Assembly (NCBI GenBank): GCA_003586115.2
Contig: QVOM02000021.1
Location: 11,614,185-11,678,184 of the forward strand
Direction of reading: 5' to 3'
DNA: 64,000 nt
Source: Salvator merianae
Taxonomy: Eukaryota; Chordata; Lepidosauria; Squamata; Teiidae
Positions within the stretch are counted from its first letter, which is position 1; every line of letters starts with the position of its first letter. Below are positions 33,044 through 44,745 of this stretch, in pieces. The notes under the pieces were generated by a model that made no database searches, was not told where the DNA came from, and saw nothing but the letters and a program-made list of their open reading frames with translations. The translations under genes and the position numbers were made by a program.

Positions 33044-34138
33044 CTCTTTCCTCTCATTCACATGCCAACCCATACTGGCATTTTAAGGTTACAAGTATGG
33101 ATGGATGATGAGTTTGTTCAGCTTGTTTTTCTCTGATCTGATGTTTCCATTTTTCTTCTGCATAGAAATATAGCTTTCTGCAGATTTTGCAACTGCTGCG
33201 CCTTTACTCAAAAAAAATGTAATGGAGGTTTTTTGTTTGTTTTTTTTACAAATTTTATGGGGAAAATGCTTTCAAAAAAAGGGAAGAAAAAATGACATTG
33301 TTATGGATGTCTAGCTACAAAATGTCTAGCTAGTTATCTTTGTGGTAACTTTTCTGACACCTCATATTTAAACTCCAAAAAGTCAGAGGGATCACGCAGC
33401 CTATATAAAAGGTATACAAAATGGTTACAACTTGAATGCAAGTTTCACGTGCACTGTTTCTAAAACTCCCCACACAACAGCCTTACGCTTGGCTGCCAAT
33501 GAAATTAAAATGGGAAGGCATTATGCTGCTCACTCCATCTTGAACCTGAAGCCTGGACAATATGCCTACAATAGATATATCCATAGATAGCTCTTTATAC
33601 TGAGCTTTTGAGGTGGACAAAAGTAAGACACTATGAATATGGTACCATCCGAATATGAAAGCCATCCGACTGTTACACCTTTTGGATGAAAAATAGCAGG
33701 CCTAGCTATATGTGGAAGAAGTCAAAGGGCACTCACCCTCAGCTGGGTAATTCAAACAGGAACCCTCAATAATAATAATGATTTTAAAAGTGTAAAATAT
33801 ATAGCTGGCAATGCTGTAAGGCTTTGTAAAGGAAATTGAACTCACACTCCAACCCACAACCTTCTGGCTCTCTGTCTAGTAAAAGAAGCAGTGCCACTCT
33901 GCATTGCTGGTTAAATCAAATATGCAAGCTTGAAAGAAAGGGCAGGGTTTAAATAAAAGGAAAACAAACAAAGAAACAAACAAAGAAATGACAAAGGAGC
34001 ACAAAAGCTCCATCTCTGCATTCTTGGTGCTTAAGTTCCACCAGTACTATAAATTTTTAAACAGGTAAGAAAAATCCAGCTACCCCCAAAGGCCTAATGG
34101 AGGAACTATTTGTTACAAACAAATAGAAAACTAAACTA
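33044..34138. other. Unassigned stretch
   Basis: No gene or repeat recognised; short simple-sequence runs (AAACAAAGAAACAAACAAAG near 33964). Confidence 0.35.
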
Positions 34139-34412
34139 GGGCCTTCTACACAAACCCTTAATACGGATTAAGGGTCTGTATAGTTCACTTCTAGGCCACA
34201 TATATCTGCAAGTTAGTGCAAATTTATGAGGTCACACCCCCTGCTCATCTACTTTGTCTGCACGAGATGGAGAGTGCGGCCTAATTTTTTACCAGTGCTG
34301 ACAGTGAAGATGGTGCAGATCCAGCCCATGCCTTCCTGGGATTCAGATCAGTGGGCCAGGCTAATCTGGACCAGCTGATATGGATCTATGGCAGGTAAGT
34401 GCAGAAAGGGCC
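34139..34412. mobile_element. Short hairpin-chain element
   Basis: The left end GGCCTTCTACACAAACCCTT faces the right end AAGTGCAGAAAGGGCC. The ACCCTTAAT / ATTAAGGGT hairpin just inside the left end is the same as in 12497 and 30053. The interior matches the GATGGTGCAGATCCAGCCCATGCCTTCC block of the 12497 copy. No clean target duplication. Confidence 0.7.
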
Positions 34413-35503
34413 CCAGACTCCAGAAGTCCTCCCAACCACTGCTAAGAAAGGGTGGGGCCTAAAACCTGTATGCATAATAAGAAGACATATTCCTTACTTC
34501 TATTACACAGGTTAAGTGCTTGGTAGGGCTGGATGGAGCTGCTTCTCAAAGAAGGCAGCATGGGAGAATGAAGGATTGAGCCATCACTCCTGTTTTTCTC
34601 TGCGAGTTGAACTCTTCTTGCAGAGTTGAGTTCCCTCTCTAGTTTTGCTGGCAAGGAACCAGAAATCAAACTCGCAGTCTGATGTTCACCCCCACGCTGA
34701 GCCCTCCAAAAGTGGTGCTTTCTGTATACTTCTCTGATTTAATGGGAAGTCACCCCTTCTGGAGGATGGAATGGAGAAACAGCTGCATCTGGCATGTGGT
34801 CATGCACTTGTCTTGTTCCCTTGTCAATTAGAAGTCTAAGCACTGTGTGGATGATGCCTTAGTGTATTTTAAGAGTCTGAGTAACCATATATCAACAAAC
34901 AAGATTACGCCCCTTCACAATTCTGGTTCAGAACCATCCAATTACCTGGTTAATTTTAGTTCTCAAAAACTACTGAGCCTTGATCATAAATTTGGGGGGG
35001 ACTTCAAAGCAGATCTTGTTCAGTCTACTGCTGATGCAGAAAATCTACTATTACGGCAACTCTAGTTGTATCTACACAGCCCAGGGAAGCTGGTATAACA
35101 GGATCATGTATCCAGGTTGTCCAAATGCAAGATAGGCATGCAAGCCATCAAGCTGCTGTAAGTGACCCCGTAGCTTGTGATGACGTGAAACATCTTTCTG
35201 GCTGCCTCTGTGTGCAGCTGATGACAATAAGCCAGAAAGCATCCTGAGGCATGATGGATGGAAACTTCAGTAGCAAAGGAGCTGCCAACCTGCTTCTGAA
35301 TCCAATTAGATAATGCTAGTTTTCACATGTAGTGCTGGTCTCTGATAGCTGGCCATCCTCTCCTTAAGAGCTTCAAGCAAAATGGCTTCTTACCATTTTT
35401 CAGTTTGTATCATCACTGATCCATTGATAATCTTGAGAAATTCTTTCTAATATTAGTCACACTCTCCTCCTTGAATGAAAAGCTTATGGTTTGCCTAGAT
35501 TTA
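34413..35503. other. Unassigned stretch
   Basis: Nothing recognised. Confidence 0.35.
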
Positions 35504-35996
35504 GGGTGCGATCAGACGGGCTATTCCGTGCGACTTCCAGTCGCACGGAAGCTCCGTCGTTCACAAAGCCCGCCGTAGAAGGCGCCTTCGCGGCTGGCGG
35601 AGGCAGCTTCGGGTCTCATTTTCTGCAGCCGGGATCCTCGAGATCTCGAGGCACCTTGCCCAGGAAATCTCATGTAGAGGCTAAATACCGTGAGAAACTG
35701 CGATCACAATGCCCGACATCAGCAATAATCTGCCTACAAGAATTGCATCACAATTGGGGCGGCCAGTTGTGTGCCCGGGAACTCCTCGAACGCATTATCC
35801 TGTTACCGCCCTTCCCTGTGCCATTCCCTTTCGGCGGCGTAAGGGCACCAATCAAAGCAGAGCGTCGCGTTGCTAGGAAACTCCTGCGGATCGTAGAGCG
35901 CACGGGGACTCGAGGACTCGGGGGAAATGTGGATGGGCATAATTGATTGCCGCCTTAAGCAGATGCGTATACGCGTGGACATTCTACTCAAGCATG
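35504..35996. other. Isolated CpG-rich block with transposon-like left edge
   Basis: Within an AT-rich, CpG-poor landscape this 0.5-kb block has dense CpG (for example GTGCGACTTCCAGTCGCACG, CGGCGGCGTAAG, GCGTCGCGTTGC). It begins TTTAGGGTGCGATCAGACGG and has an immediate hairpin CCGTGCGACTTCCAGTCGCACGG. A 151-residue open frame (35491-35946) crosses it, without any domain I recognise. It may be the 5' part of a young DNA element with a lost right end, or a true CpG island with a CCAAT word (ACCAATC at about 35849). A shared left word (TTAGGGTGTGTTCAGAC) at 54555 favours the element. Confidence 0.5.
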
Positions 35997-36284
35997 GTAT
36001 GTGTGATATTTGTTACAGCCTTTCAGATATTTGAAAGTGGCTATTACCTTAACGCCTTCCCCAACTAAACATATCCATATCTCTTAATTTTCTTCATATA
36101 ACTTATAATCCTGACCATTGTTGTACTTATTGTTGACTCTGGCCTTCTTTGGTTAATACCCACCTTAAGCTTCAATGACCAGAAACACCTTATCACAAGG
36201 TGTAATGATGGCTTCAAGAAAAGATTAGTCAAATTCATGGAGGACAAGATTATTAATGGTTACTAATTAAGGTTACTGTACTGA
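35997..36284. other. Unassigned spacer
   Basis: AT-rich; nothing recognised. Confidence 0.3.
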
Positions 36285-36740
36285 GGACCTGTTTGCACTT
36301 TAGTGGAGGGTGGAGATGCTCACTAGCACAGTGCATCTGCATTTTGCGAAGTCCTGAGTGATCAGGAGTGTCTGCAGGTGCTCCCAATCACTACTAGCTA
36401 AGGACAAAAAAATTGTTCTCCACAGCTGTACTGGGATCAGCTGTATTGTTCCTGGTATGCAGGGTTTGCATTCACTTCTGGGTGCAAACACTGCAGGCTG
36501 TGGTGTGACACAGCTGCAGCTGCACACTTGCATGTTGCATACTGGTTGCCACAGCAGCGGCTGGATATTTCCATGGCTGCTGTCACACAGAGGTAGCCAG
36601 CATTCCCACTGCAAGTGCTGGAAGTCAGTTTCCAGGCTGCTGCAGCCCTCACAGTGGTGATGGTTGCTGCACCGCAGGGGCTGTTCCACCTTGGCATGGT
36701 CGGATTCAACCATTCCAAGGAGGAAAGTGTGAAAAGGCCT
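36285..36740. mobile_element. Hairpin-chain element, GGACCTGTTTGCAC ends, TGA duplication
   Basis: The left end GGACCTGTTTGCACTTTAG faces the right end AAAGTGTGAAAAGGCCT. TGA flanks both sides (36282-36284 and 36741-36743). The CAGCATTCCCACTGCAAGTGCTGG hairpin corresponds to those at 2970 and 13514, so this is a CpG-decayed member of the 2855 subfamily. Overlapping frames on both strands come from its symmetry. Confidence 0.8.
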
Positions 36741-38151
36741 TGAAACTGGGCCAAGCATACGGTCATCCTTTCTATGAAGTTATGGTTTGGTTACACAGTA
36801 AAAAGGGTACCTCCAGATAACAAGAATTGGGCACTTGCTGAGAGTCCGGGGGGGGGGGGCAGTGACTGACCACACATCACCATTTCCATTGGGCCTGCAT
36901 CTCATCTTCAAAGCAAGAAATCTACCTTTAGAGGTTAACTAAGTGCAGACAGCAGTAAAGGATTTCAAGGGTAGATATTTGGTCTCTTGCGCCCCTGGTG
37001 CCACTGTCTGGAAATCCAGCAGCAGGACAGTGTCTTACCAGGGCCGTTTTCTACCCAGTATAATTTATCACCAGGCAGAAAGTGACTGATTTTTGTGGCC
37101 CTTTCCTGTCTGATGCTAAACTGGCTCAAACAGCAGAGGCATCACTAAAAAAAAGGTGCCCCCCCTCACCTCCATTTTGGAGGTGGAATTGTGCATTCTC
37201 TGGGGCAGGTGAAGAGAAACCAACCTGCAAAGAAGGCACCTCCACCAATGATTGGATCAGAAAAGGGGTCAGTGCTACCAAAAATGGAGATGAAGTGCAG
37301 TGGACACCTTCTTGGAGCTGCAGAGATGCCCCGGAGAAGTAAGTGGAGACATGGCCTGAGACTATCGGTAGATCAATGGTACTGCAGAGGGGAAAGATCC
37401 AATCTGCCAGGGAGACAGATGTGCTCTAGAGGGGTGGCCCAGTTTACCAGAGGATATTAATGGTACTTCAGAGGCCAAATTACATGGTTGAAAATGTCTG
37501 AAACTGCATTAAAGAAATGATCTTCCATCTCACCAACTGTGTTGTTTCGAACCAGGATATACTATGAATGACTGTATTTCATTTTGTTTTTCTTCTCTTC
37601 CATGCTAACATTGTCCTGCCAAGGAGAGTACCCATGGAATCAGAAAGTTGTATAACCTAGGAATTACAGTAAAGCACAGTGTATATGTTGAATTTTTTAA
37701 TAATTTTATTTCCCCAAAATAATTGGGTTTGAGTAGTTATATTGATTCATCTAACAGCCTCCACATGGCTGCATCTGAAGAATCCTTTACAACTACAGCA
37801 GGCACAAAAAGTGGACACCACAGAGCTATTGACTGGACTCAACTGCAGAGAGCTCTTGATGGAATTCTGAAATGTGCGCATTGACTTCAGGGTAATTTAT
37901 GAAGTGTTCAAAGTGAAGTGTTTGGTTTTTACAGAGTAATTATGCTGGCACAATATATGAACCTAGGGGTGTCTCTATGTAATCATAAAGCCTGCAGGTT
38001 CTTCAGGGGCTGGAATGCTCCCTAGAATTATGCTAATGTATACATGCAAGCCAACAAACATGCAGAGGGCTGGGAACGGATTCTGCTACTATTTTGTCCT
38101 TCACACCTACACCTGTTCATTCTATAATACAAAAATGATTGAAAGGAACTC
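36741..38151. other. Unassigned stretch
   Basis: No gene or repeat family recognised; a run of 13 G at about 36849 is simple sequence. Confidence 0.35.
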
Positions 38152-38250
38152 TCCTTCCTTCCTTCCTTCCTTCCTTCCTTCCTTCCTTCCTTCCTTCCTT
38201 CCTTCCTTCCTTCCTTCCTTCCTTCCTTCCTTCCTTCCTTCCTTCCTTTT
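38152..38250 (+). repeat. (TTCC)n microsatellite
   Basis: About 24 TTCC units, pure, ending in a T-run. The Pro/Ser/Phe/Leu frame through it is a repeat translation. Confidence 0.97.
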
Positions 38251-38684
38251 TTTCTTAGCTCTATTTTAGGCAGGAGATGTAAATTATTATTATTTCTATG
38301 GTAATTATTATAATTATAAGAACTATGCTAAGGTTTTAAAGTTTTTAAAGTGGCTGGAATGGGTAATTAAAAAGAAATGGGTAATTATCATGAAATTATT
38401 TTCTCTTATTTTTCAGATGCAGGATAATTTCTCTGTGTGATGTCAAGTTTATATCTGAAGGGCAGTTCAAAGGGTATTTGGTTAACATGGACAGAATTGA
38501 ATGCAGATAATAAAGTGTTTGGTAAAATATGGATTAATACAGAAGAATGTCAGTGTTCTGGAAGATTTAAAAACCAAATCTAAATTAAAACAGAATAAAT
38601 ACATGCATCTAACAGTCAGTCCCCAGGGATATATAATTGCTTCTCTTCAACAGTGGTTGGAAGTAGCACCAGCATGGGTTAGGA
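38251..38684. other. Unassigned stretch
   Basis: AT-rich; nothing recognised before the LINE starts. Confidence 0.35.
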
Positions 38685-41570
38685 ACCAGTCATGTACTAG
38701 TCCATGAGCTACCCATGTCATTGGGCATACTCTCAACCTGGTCTTTGCCATAGAGTGGGAGGATGATGATCCACTGGTAGGTGGACTTGTAGTGAGTCCA
38801 TAGGCAGGGATGGATCATTTTCCGGTGAAGCTTAGACTTATGGTGCCTGTTCCTCATTGCAGGGATGAAGGACTCATTGAAGTGGTCCACCCTTGGAGTC
38901 TTGTGGAATGTGATTGATTCCTGATAGCTCTGGATGAATTTCCAGTTGACATGGTTGGTGTTTCTGTTGAGGCTCTGACCTCACTTTGGAAACATGAGAT
39001 GAGTAAAGCTGTTGACATGATTGCATCCAAGCTCCCCTGGAGATCTTATAAAACTCACAAGGTACTCTGGTATAATGGGGAGCTGTGCACAATGAAGCAA
39101 GCGGGTCAATCGCCAGTGTGTAAGTGGCATAAATCCCAAAGCAAATCTTACTGAACATAGGAAAGAAAGCATTATTCTGCCTACACGTGACTTACTTCTC
39201 TGCCACCATTGGATACTCAAGTGGCCAGCTGAGCTGTTCCAGGTGGTTAATGGCGTATTGTCATCTAACTGAAAGGTGCACCAATGCCACATTTCAGAGG
39301 TTTGCTGTGGTGAATTTGCAAGACACTTTCAGGGCAAAGTTGCTCAGATATGCCTGGACTTGATCTCCACAGTTAGAAGTAGTTCAGTGGAAGGGTGTTT
39401 TCACACTTAGAAGAATGGAATAATTAGCAGACTTCAGATTGATGAGGATGGAGTCCGGTGGGTGCCTTTCGCACTTGTCAGCAAAGGAAAAGACTGCAAG
39501 CTGATCAGCAGGGGGAGCAGTGCAAATGGGAATGCACTAGGCAGGAAGCGATGTTAGCAATTTTAGAGGCATGAATGCGAAGACAGAGCTATGAATTTGA
39601 ACCATAGAGCTAGTAATTCGAAGAGAGAGGGCTGTATTCAAAGCAGCCCCCTCCCTGCCACTATTTCAAACCAGAAGTAGTGTGAACAGAGCTGTCCCGA
39701 TCTGCACCTGATCACAGAAGTTGGATTCAGGACTGCAAATTACTGCACCAGCCTTACCCAACTTCTGGTGAGCATCACGTGGGGTTCGGTGAGTTTCAGG
39801 GCTGGTGATTCCATTTGGAAGTCCGAAACCACCTGACTAGCGAGTGGACAGGAATGTTCCTCTCACTAAGTGCAAACAGGCTCGAAGAATCCAGAGAATT
39901 GTCCGGTCCTCTTATTTAGGATCAATTTCAATTATTGTGGTCTAAGGAAGTGGGCAAGCTGTTTGCAGGGCTTTGCTCAGCCCCTTGTCTCCTTGACCCT
40001 TGTCCATCATGATTAATAAAAGAGAAGGGTGTATTACTGAGTGGATCCAGAGTGTGATAAATGCTTCATCATGGAATGGAGAAGTGCCAGCAAAGCCTAA
40101 AAAGGCTGTGGTATGCCTCCTTCTTAAGAGGGCCTTCCTAGATCCAGAGGTATTAAATAATTACCATCTTGTTGCTAATATCCCCTTTTTGGACAAGGTG
40201 TAGGTAGTGGCAATCCAACTGCAGGTATGTTTGGAGGAAGCAAATTGTCTCATACCATTACAGTCTGGTTTCAGACAGGGTTGTCACGCTGAGACTGCCT
40301 TGGTCACCCTGGCCTTTACTGGGAGAGGAACAAGGGCAATATGATCCTGTTGGTTCTTCTTGATCTCTCAGCAGCTTTTAATATCATTGACATGGTATCT
40401 TGTTGGAGTGGCTTCAGGGATTGAGACTGGGAGGCACTGTTTTACAGTGGTTCACTTCCTATCTCTGAGGTAGACTCCAGAATGTAGTAGGGGGGCGTTT
40501 CCATTCAACTCCTAGGGAACTCTCATGTGGAATTTTCCAGGAATTGATTCTTTCCCTTATGCTGTTCAACATCTGTATGGAGCCATTGGGAGAGGTCATC
40601 TGAGGATTTGGGGTGAGGTGTTATCCACCTACCTCTAAATCTCCATTTCTTCTGAGTCAGGGGAGGCAGTTCAGGTTCTTGAACACTGCCTGGAGACAGT
40701 AATGCACTAGATATGGACCAATAAATTGAAACTGAATCCAGAGAAGACAGAGGTGTTGTGTGTTACAGAGTCCTGAGTCCAGGAAGTTAGGTGGCATCCT
40801 ATTTTGGATGGGGCTGTTTTGCTCCAGAAAGAGAGGTTGTATGATCTAAGGGTACTGCTAGAGGTTTAGGTGACAATGATAGCTAGGAGTGCTTACTGCC
40901 ATCTCTGACTGATTCCCCAGCTCTGGCCTTTGCTGGATAGTGATGATGAATTGACCACACTAATCCATGTTCTAGTAACTTCTGGATTACACTACTGTAA
41001 TGCACTCTACATGGGACTACTTTTGATGGTCTGGAAGATGAAACTAATGCTGAATGTAGCAGCATGATTGCTGTTGGGATTTTTGGACAGACACACATTA
41101 TTCTGGTCTTAAAAGACCTGCATTGGTTGCTATTCAGTACTGAGCCCAATTCAAGGTGAGCCTCAAATACCTGAAGGAGCACCTTCTCCCATATAGACCT
41201 ACCTGAATATTAAGATCACAGGGGGAAGTGGCCCATAAAAAGGTATTTTCTGTGGTGCTCCCCAGGCTCTGGAGATATGCCAGTGCCAATGTTGTATGGG
41301 TTTCAGCACCTAGTTAAAACTCATCTCTTCATCCAGGCCTCTGACTTTAAGCTTCTTCCTATTGTGGTACTGCTGAGATGGGAGGGTGGCATTTTACTTA
41401 TGTCTTTAGACTTAAGAATGTTGTATTGATTATATTGAGGTTTTATATTTTAATTAATGTTGTGACCCATCCTGGGACCATTTGGTGATGATTTTACATC
41501 CATCCCCAGTCAAAACCTATGCTGGGGCATTCTGTGCTGCCATAAATCCATCCAGTGTTGCTGAACTGAT
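38685..41570 (+). pseudogene. CR1/L2-type LINE ORF2, longest copy in window
   Basis: The plus strand carries, in order, the end of the endonuclease-to-RT linker (SLWKHEMSKAVDMIASKLPW, about 38975), LLKRAFLDPEVLNNYH (about 40120), QSGFRQG (about 40260), a degraded LLDLSAAF..IDM segment (about 40350), the LPLMLFNICMEPLGEVI region (about 40553), and the C-terminal LDYCNALYMG-like and AWSTRCI-type blocks (about 40980-41200). It closes with the tail GTGACCCATCCTGGGACC. Stops and frameshifts occur throughout, and a 491-bp hairpin-chain element splits it at 39393-39883. It is 5' truncated and not active. Confidence 0.85.
39393..39883. mobile_element. Hairpin-chain element nested in the LINE, GAA duplication
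   Basis: The left end GGGTGTTTTCACACTTAG faces the right end AAGTGCAAACAGGCTC; both ends align over the same length. GAA flanks both sides (39390-39392 and 39884-39886). LINE homology stops at the left edge and resumes past the right edge. Inner words (GGAATAATTAGCAG) match the GGCTAATTAGCCG hairpin of the 2855 element. Confidence 0.8.
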
Positions 41571-42437
41571 AAATAAGGATTGTAAATATCTTATCTATTT
41601 TGCCTTTTCCTCAGTGTTTACTCTCAATGCATCCTCCAATTTTATTTGATTTCAGTAAACAGTTCTTCAGCTTGGGTAAGAAATACTTATATGCAATTTC
41701 CCCACTGGATCAGTTTAATGGTGCATTAATGTGTACCCACAGGAAGATGCACAACATCAGTAATAATCATTTTTTGTTTTGTATTTATGAATAAAATGCT
41801 GCATAACATAGAAGATGGCAAATTCCTTTCTCTAGACAAATGACCGTGTAAAATTGGAGATGTTCTTGTAAGCAAATATGCTTACCACCAGTTCCACATT
41901 ATGACTACCTTGGTAAGAAGGAGCCAGTTTTTGACTATTCTGAAGGTGCATGCACTTGGCCATTGTTGACTAATTGAGAAAGCCACTGGCCAACAGCAGC
42001 TTCTTCTATCTTTGCAAATTGCCATGGGCTAATATCTTAAAGCTTTCCTTTACAGTGCTTCTCTTCATCTTCTCAACAGCCAAGGATTAACATTTCTTTT
42101 GGCATCATGAATACATTGTGCCATTGGGCTTTTCACATGTAGTGTTTTGTGTATTTCAGAGCTGAAGCTGTTGATTAAATAAAAATTCATGTGTCTGAAA
42201 AGAAACTGATTTTGATGCACAGTTATCATATTTTTTGAGACTTGAATATGATACTTAAAAATTGTGGAGTTAATAATAATATGCTGGAAAAGCTAAAGTT
42301 TGGATTCTCTCATTGCTGGACATTTATATTGCATTTATGCTATTTAATGGAGCTTTCTTGTCTTGATTTTCTTAAATTTAAGATAGTGCAGCTGTATCTG
42401 TATGCTGGATTGTTGGTGTCTTCTGAGTCGAATTTTC
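41571..42437. other. Unassigned stretch
   Basis: No gene, RNA or named repeat. The last 8 bases (42430-42437) are the target duplication of the following element. Confidence 0.4.
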
Positions 42438-42701
42438 TAGAGATGTGCACAAACTTTTTTTCTGGTTCAGTTCAATTAGAATCAAACACTCCTTTGTTCA
42501 GTTTGAATACAAACATTGTCTTTGAACAGGCATGGTGTTTCAATTTGAACACCTTTGAATGCTTTTGAACTCAGATCAAACAGGGTGTGTTTGATGGGTT
42601 CATTTAAACGCACCTTTGTTTGATTCCAATTCAAACTCTATTTTCAAACGGGCAGAGTATTTGGTTCAAACTCAAACCAGAATCAATTTGACACCTCTCT
42701 A
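42438..42701. mobile_element. hAT-like non-autonomous element with perfect 8-bp duplication
   Basis: GAATTTTC occurs immediately on both sides (42430-42437 and 42702-42709). The left end TAGAGATGTGCACAAA faces the right end TTTGACACCTCTCTA. An 8-bp duplication and TAGRG termini are hallmarks of hAT transposons. At 264 bp it encodes nothing. The interior is nearly all TTCAATT/TTTGAAC/GTTCAAAC words, i.e. self-complementary TTYRAA-like motifs. Confidence 0.9.
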
Positions 42702-42709
42702 GAATTTTC

Positions 42710-43603
42710 CATTCACAGACATCTTCATTGGCACTGCCAAATCCCACACTAAACTTTCTAAAGTCCACACTGTTGGACTCTGATCTTGGACTTGCACAGA
42801 CACAGATAATGATTCATTATTCCATGTCAGATTTTCATTAGCAGTTATCCTTTCACTAACCACAACATTAAATGAAGACATGGCAGAGCCAGAAAACTTC
42901 CTAACATGGAGTTGTGACCATCAGATGTATGGGCAATGTGGGGGCTGTTAGATGAATGTTAACTTTGGAGGGAAAGTTCTTTTTAAATGCCTTGTGGGAT
43001 TCTGGGAACTCCAGTAGAACCACTACTTTATTCGTACTCCACTATCATCATTGTAAGAGGGAAGTAATTATTTGCAAGACCTTTCTCCTACCCTGTACCG
43101 TGTTGTTAAAAGGCTGATTGGATTTGCAGTCCAACAATCTTGATGATACTATGTTGGCAAAAGCTTGTTTTCAAAACAATTGCTGGTACTCATTTTCCTC
43201 TGTGCTTTTTCCTGTAATCACATCTTATTATGCAAAATGTTCATAGAGAAAAGAACGATATAAGCAAATGGCTGATAAGAATAGGAGTAAGAATTTTGTA
43301 TCACTGTCCTTTTGAAAAAGGTTTTTGAACATTTTAGCACATTCACAATATTATGACAAACAAAATTAAAACCTTTGCTATTAGATATGCTGGGGAAAAA
43401 AATCTGATTAAAAAAAAAAAGAAACAAGTGAACATGAGACAATTTGCACCTGCAGAAGGTATTCTAAGATGAGCTTTTTGTAAAATGAGTCCACAGTTTC
43501 ATTAATAGATTTTTTCCTCTCAATCTGTAATATGTCACAACACTGGTTGTGCAATTAATGTTACCTGTAACGGGTACTTAAGACAGTTTTGTAATTTTAT
43601 TCA
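42710..43603. other. Unassigned stretch
   Basis: Nothing recognised; an A-run at about 43409. Confidence 0.35.
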
Positions 43604-43880
43604 TTATGATTGAGTTGCGCTCAAATCCTGGTGACTGTGTGGAGTAAAAGCTCATCATCTTGACATGCCTTCTGGTCTTAGGTCATGACAACCGTCCTTT
43701 TGATCTTATTCATCCACCTTGTCCATTGTGTTCATCTTCTTCTGCTTCCAACATTGCAAAGCATAATGGTTTTCTGGTTGCATCGAGTGCCCAGATTACA
43801 TAAACTTTTGCTTGCTGATTACTGCCTCAAGGAAGTAGTTGGGTTTTATTTGGTCCAGGACTAATTGGTTTCTGTTGTAG
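43604..43880 (-). mobile_element. BovB 3' end or Sauria-type SINE fragment, minus
   Basis: TTGAGTTGCGCTCAAATCCTGGTGACTGTGTGGA and the later CCAGGACTAATTGGTTTCTGTTGTAGTCCACAG resemble the reversed 3' region shared by BovB and Sauria SINEs of squamates. It is cut at about 43888 by a DNA element. Divergence is high, so SINE versus LINE cannot be decided here. Confidence 0.55.
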
Positions 43881-43887
43881 TCCACAG

Positions 43888-44412
43888 GAGGGATGTGCAA
43901 AATGATGTTTTAAGTGTTTTATTAAAAGTTCAGTAGGAACCTTTATTTGAATTGGAGTTTGCAAGGCTGAATACATTGCAAACTCCCCTAGAAGATGAGT
44001 GAGGGCCTTACCTTGGCTCATCTTCCCCTTCTTTGCTTCTCTCCCAGATGTCTCAGAGTCTGAGTTGATGGGGCCAAATATTATTGCATCACAATAGATG
44101 ATGACACATGTTTTGGAGCTCAACAGGGATGTCTTTGGTCCACTGTAGTCCTTTAAAGGTTCAACTTTAGAGGCTGTGGTAGCCCAGGCTAAGCCTTGAT
44201 AGGCTGCTAAATATGTATTACAGTGTAATGATGTCATCAGGCATTGTGATGCAATCATGCTGAACCCTTCTCCTTTAGATGCCAAGACAGTGAGGAGTGG
44301 GGGGGGGGAAGGAGCATGTAAACCCTAATGTAGCTCCTAGGAAAGTTTACAAGGTATAGGATGCATCTGAGTGCTTCATGAAACATTTAAAACAGTGTTT
44401 TGCACACCCCTA
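43888..44412. mobile_element. hAT-like element with about 35-bp inverted ends
   Basis: The left end GAGGGATGTGCAAAATGATG and the complement of the right end (TAGGGGTGTGCAAAACACTG) align for about 35 bases. The termini match the TAGGGGTGTGCAC type at 63832. I see no 8-bp duplication, so an edge may be altered. The minus-strand frame of 152 codons inside shows no transposase motif. Confidence 0.65.
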
Positions 44413-44519
44413 TAGAGATCTACTATGATGTTCATAGTAAATCTTTCCAGATCCATAATCTCAATATAACATCACTTAGATTAATTAATGTTAATATTTG
44501 TGATGGCAGCTACTTCCCT

Positions 44520-44745
44520 CTGTGACGTACCTGTGATTGCATCTTTAGGCATCTACTGAAGTTTGTTCTTTTTACCCTGGCCTCTTCAGTATAGATGCTT
44601 CTTTCCTTCTTCCATCCACTGTTCAGTTTTTGCCCGCATTAGTCATTTTTATGTGTTTTTGTCATGAACTGCTTTGAGAGTTTAGAATGGAAATCACTAT
44701 AATAAAATACATTAAAATAAACAAATAAATAGCTAGCTAAATAAA
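44520..44745 (+). mobile_element. CR1/L2-type LINE 3' UTR and tail
   Basis: TTGTCATGAACTGCTTTGAGAG...ATCACTATAATAAAATACA followed by AAATAAACAAATAAATAG is a decayed version of the clade's 3' tail. Confidence 0.55.

Noticed and set aside
36300..36766. Overlapping frames of 100-152 codons on both strands, some Cys-rich
   Set aside because: The region is a hairpin-chain element with TGA duplication; symmetry opens mirrored frames on both strands.
43827..44285. 152-codon minus-strand frame as a transposase candidate
   Set aside because: No hAT dimerisation or DDE-type motif recognisable; it crosses the edge of the inverted-repeat element.
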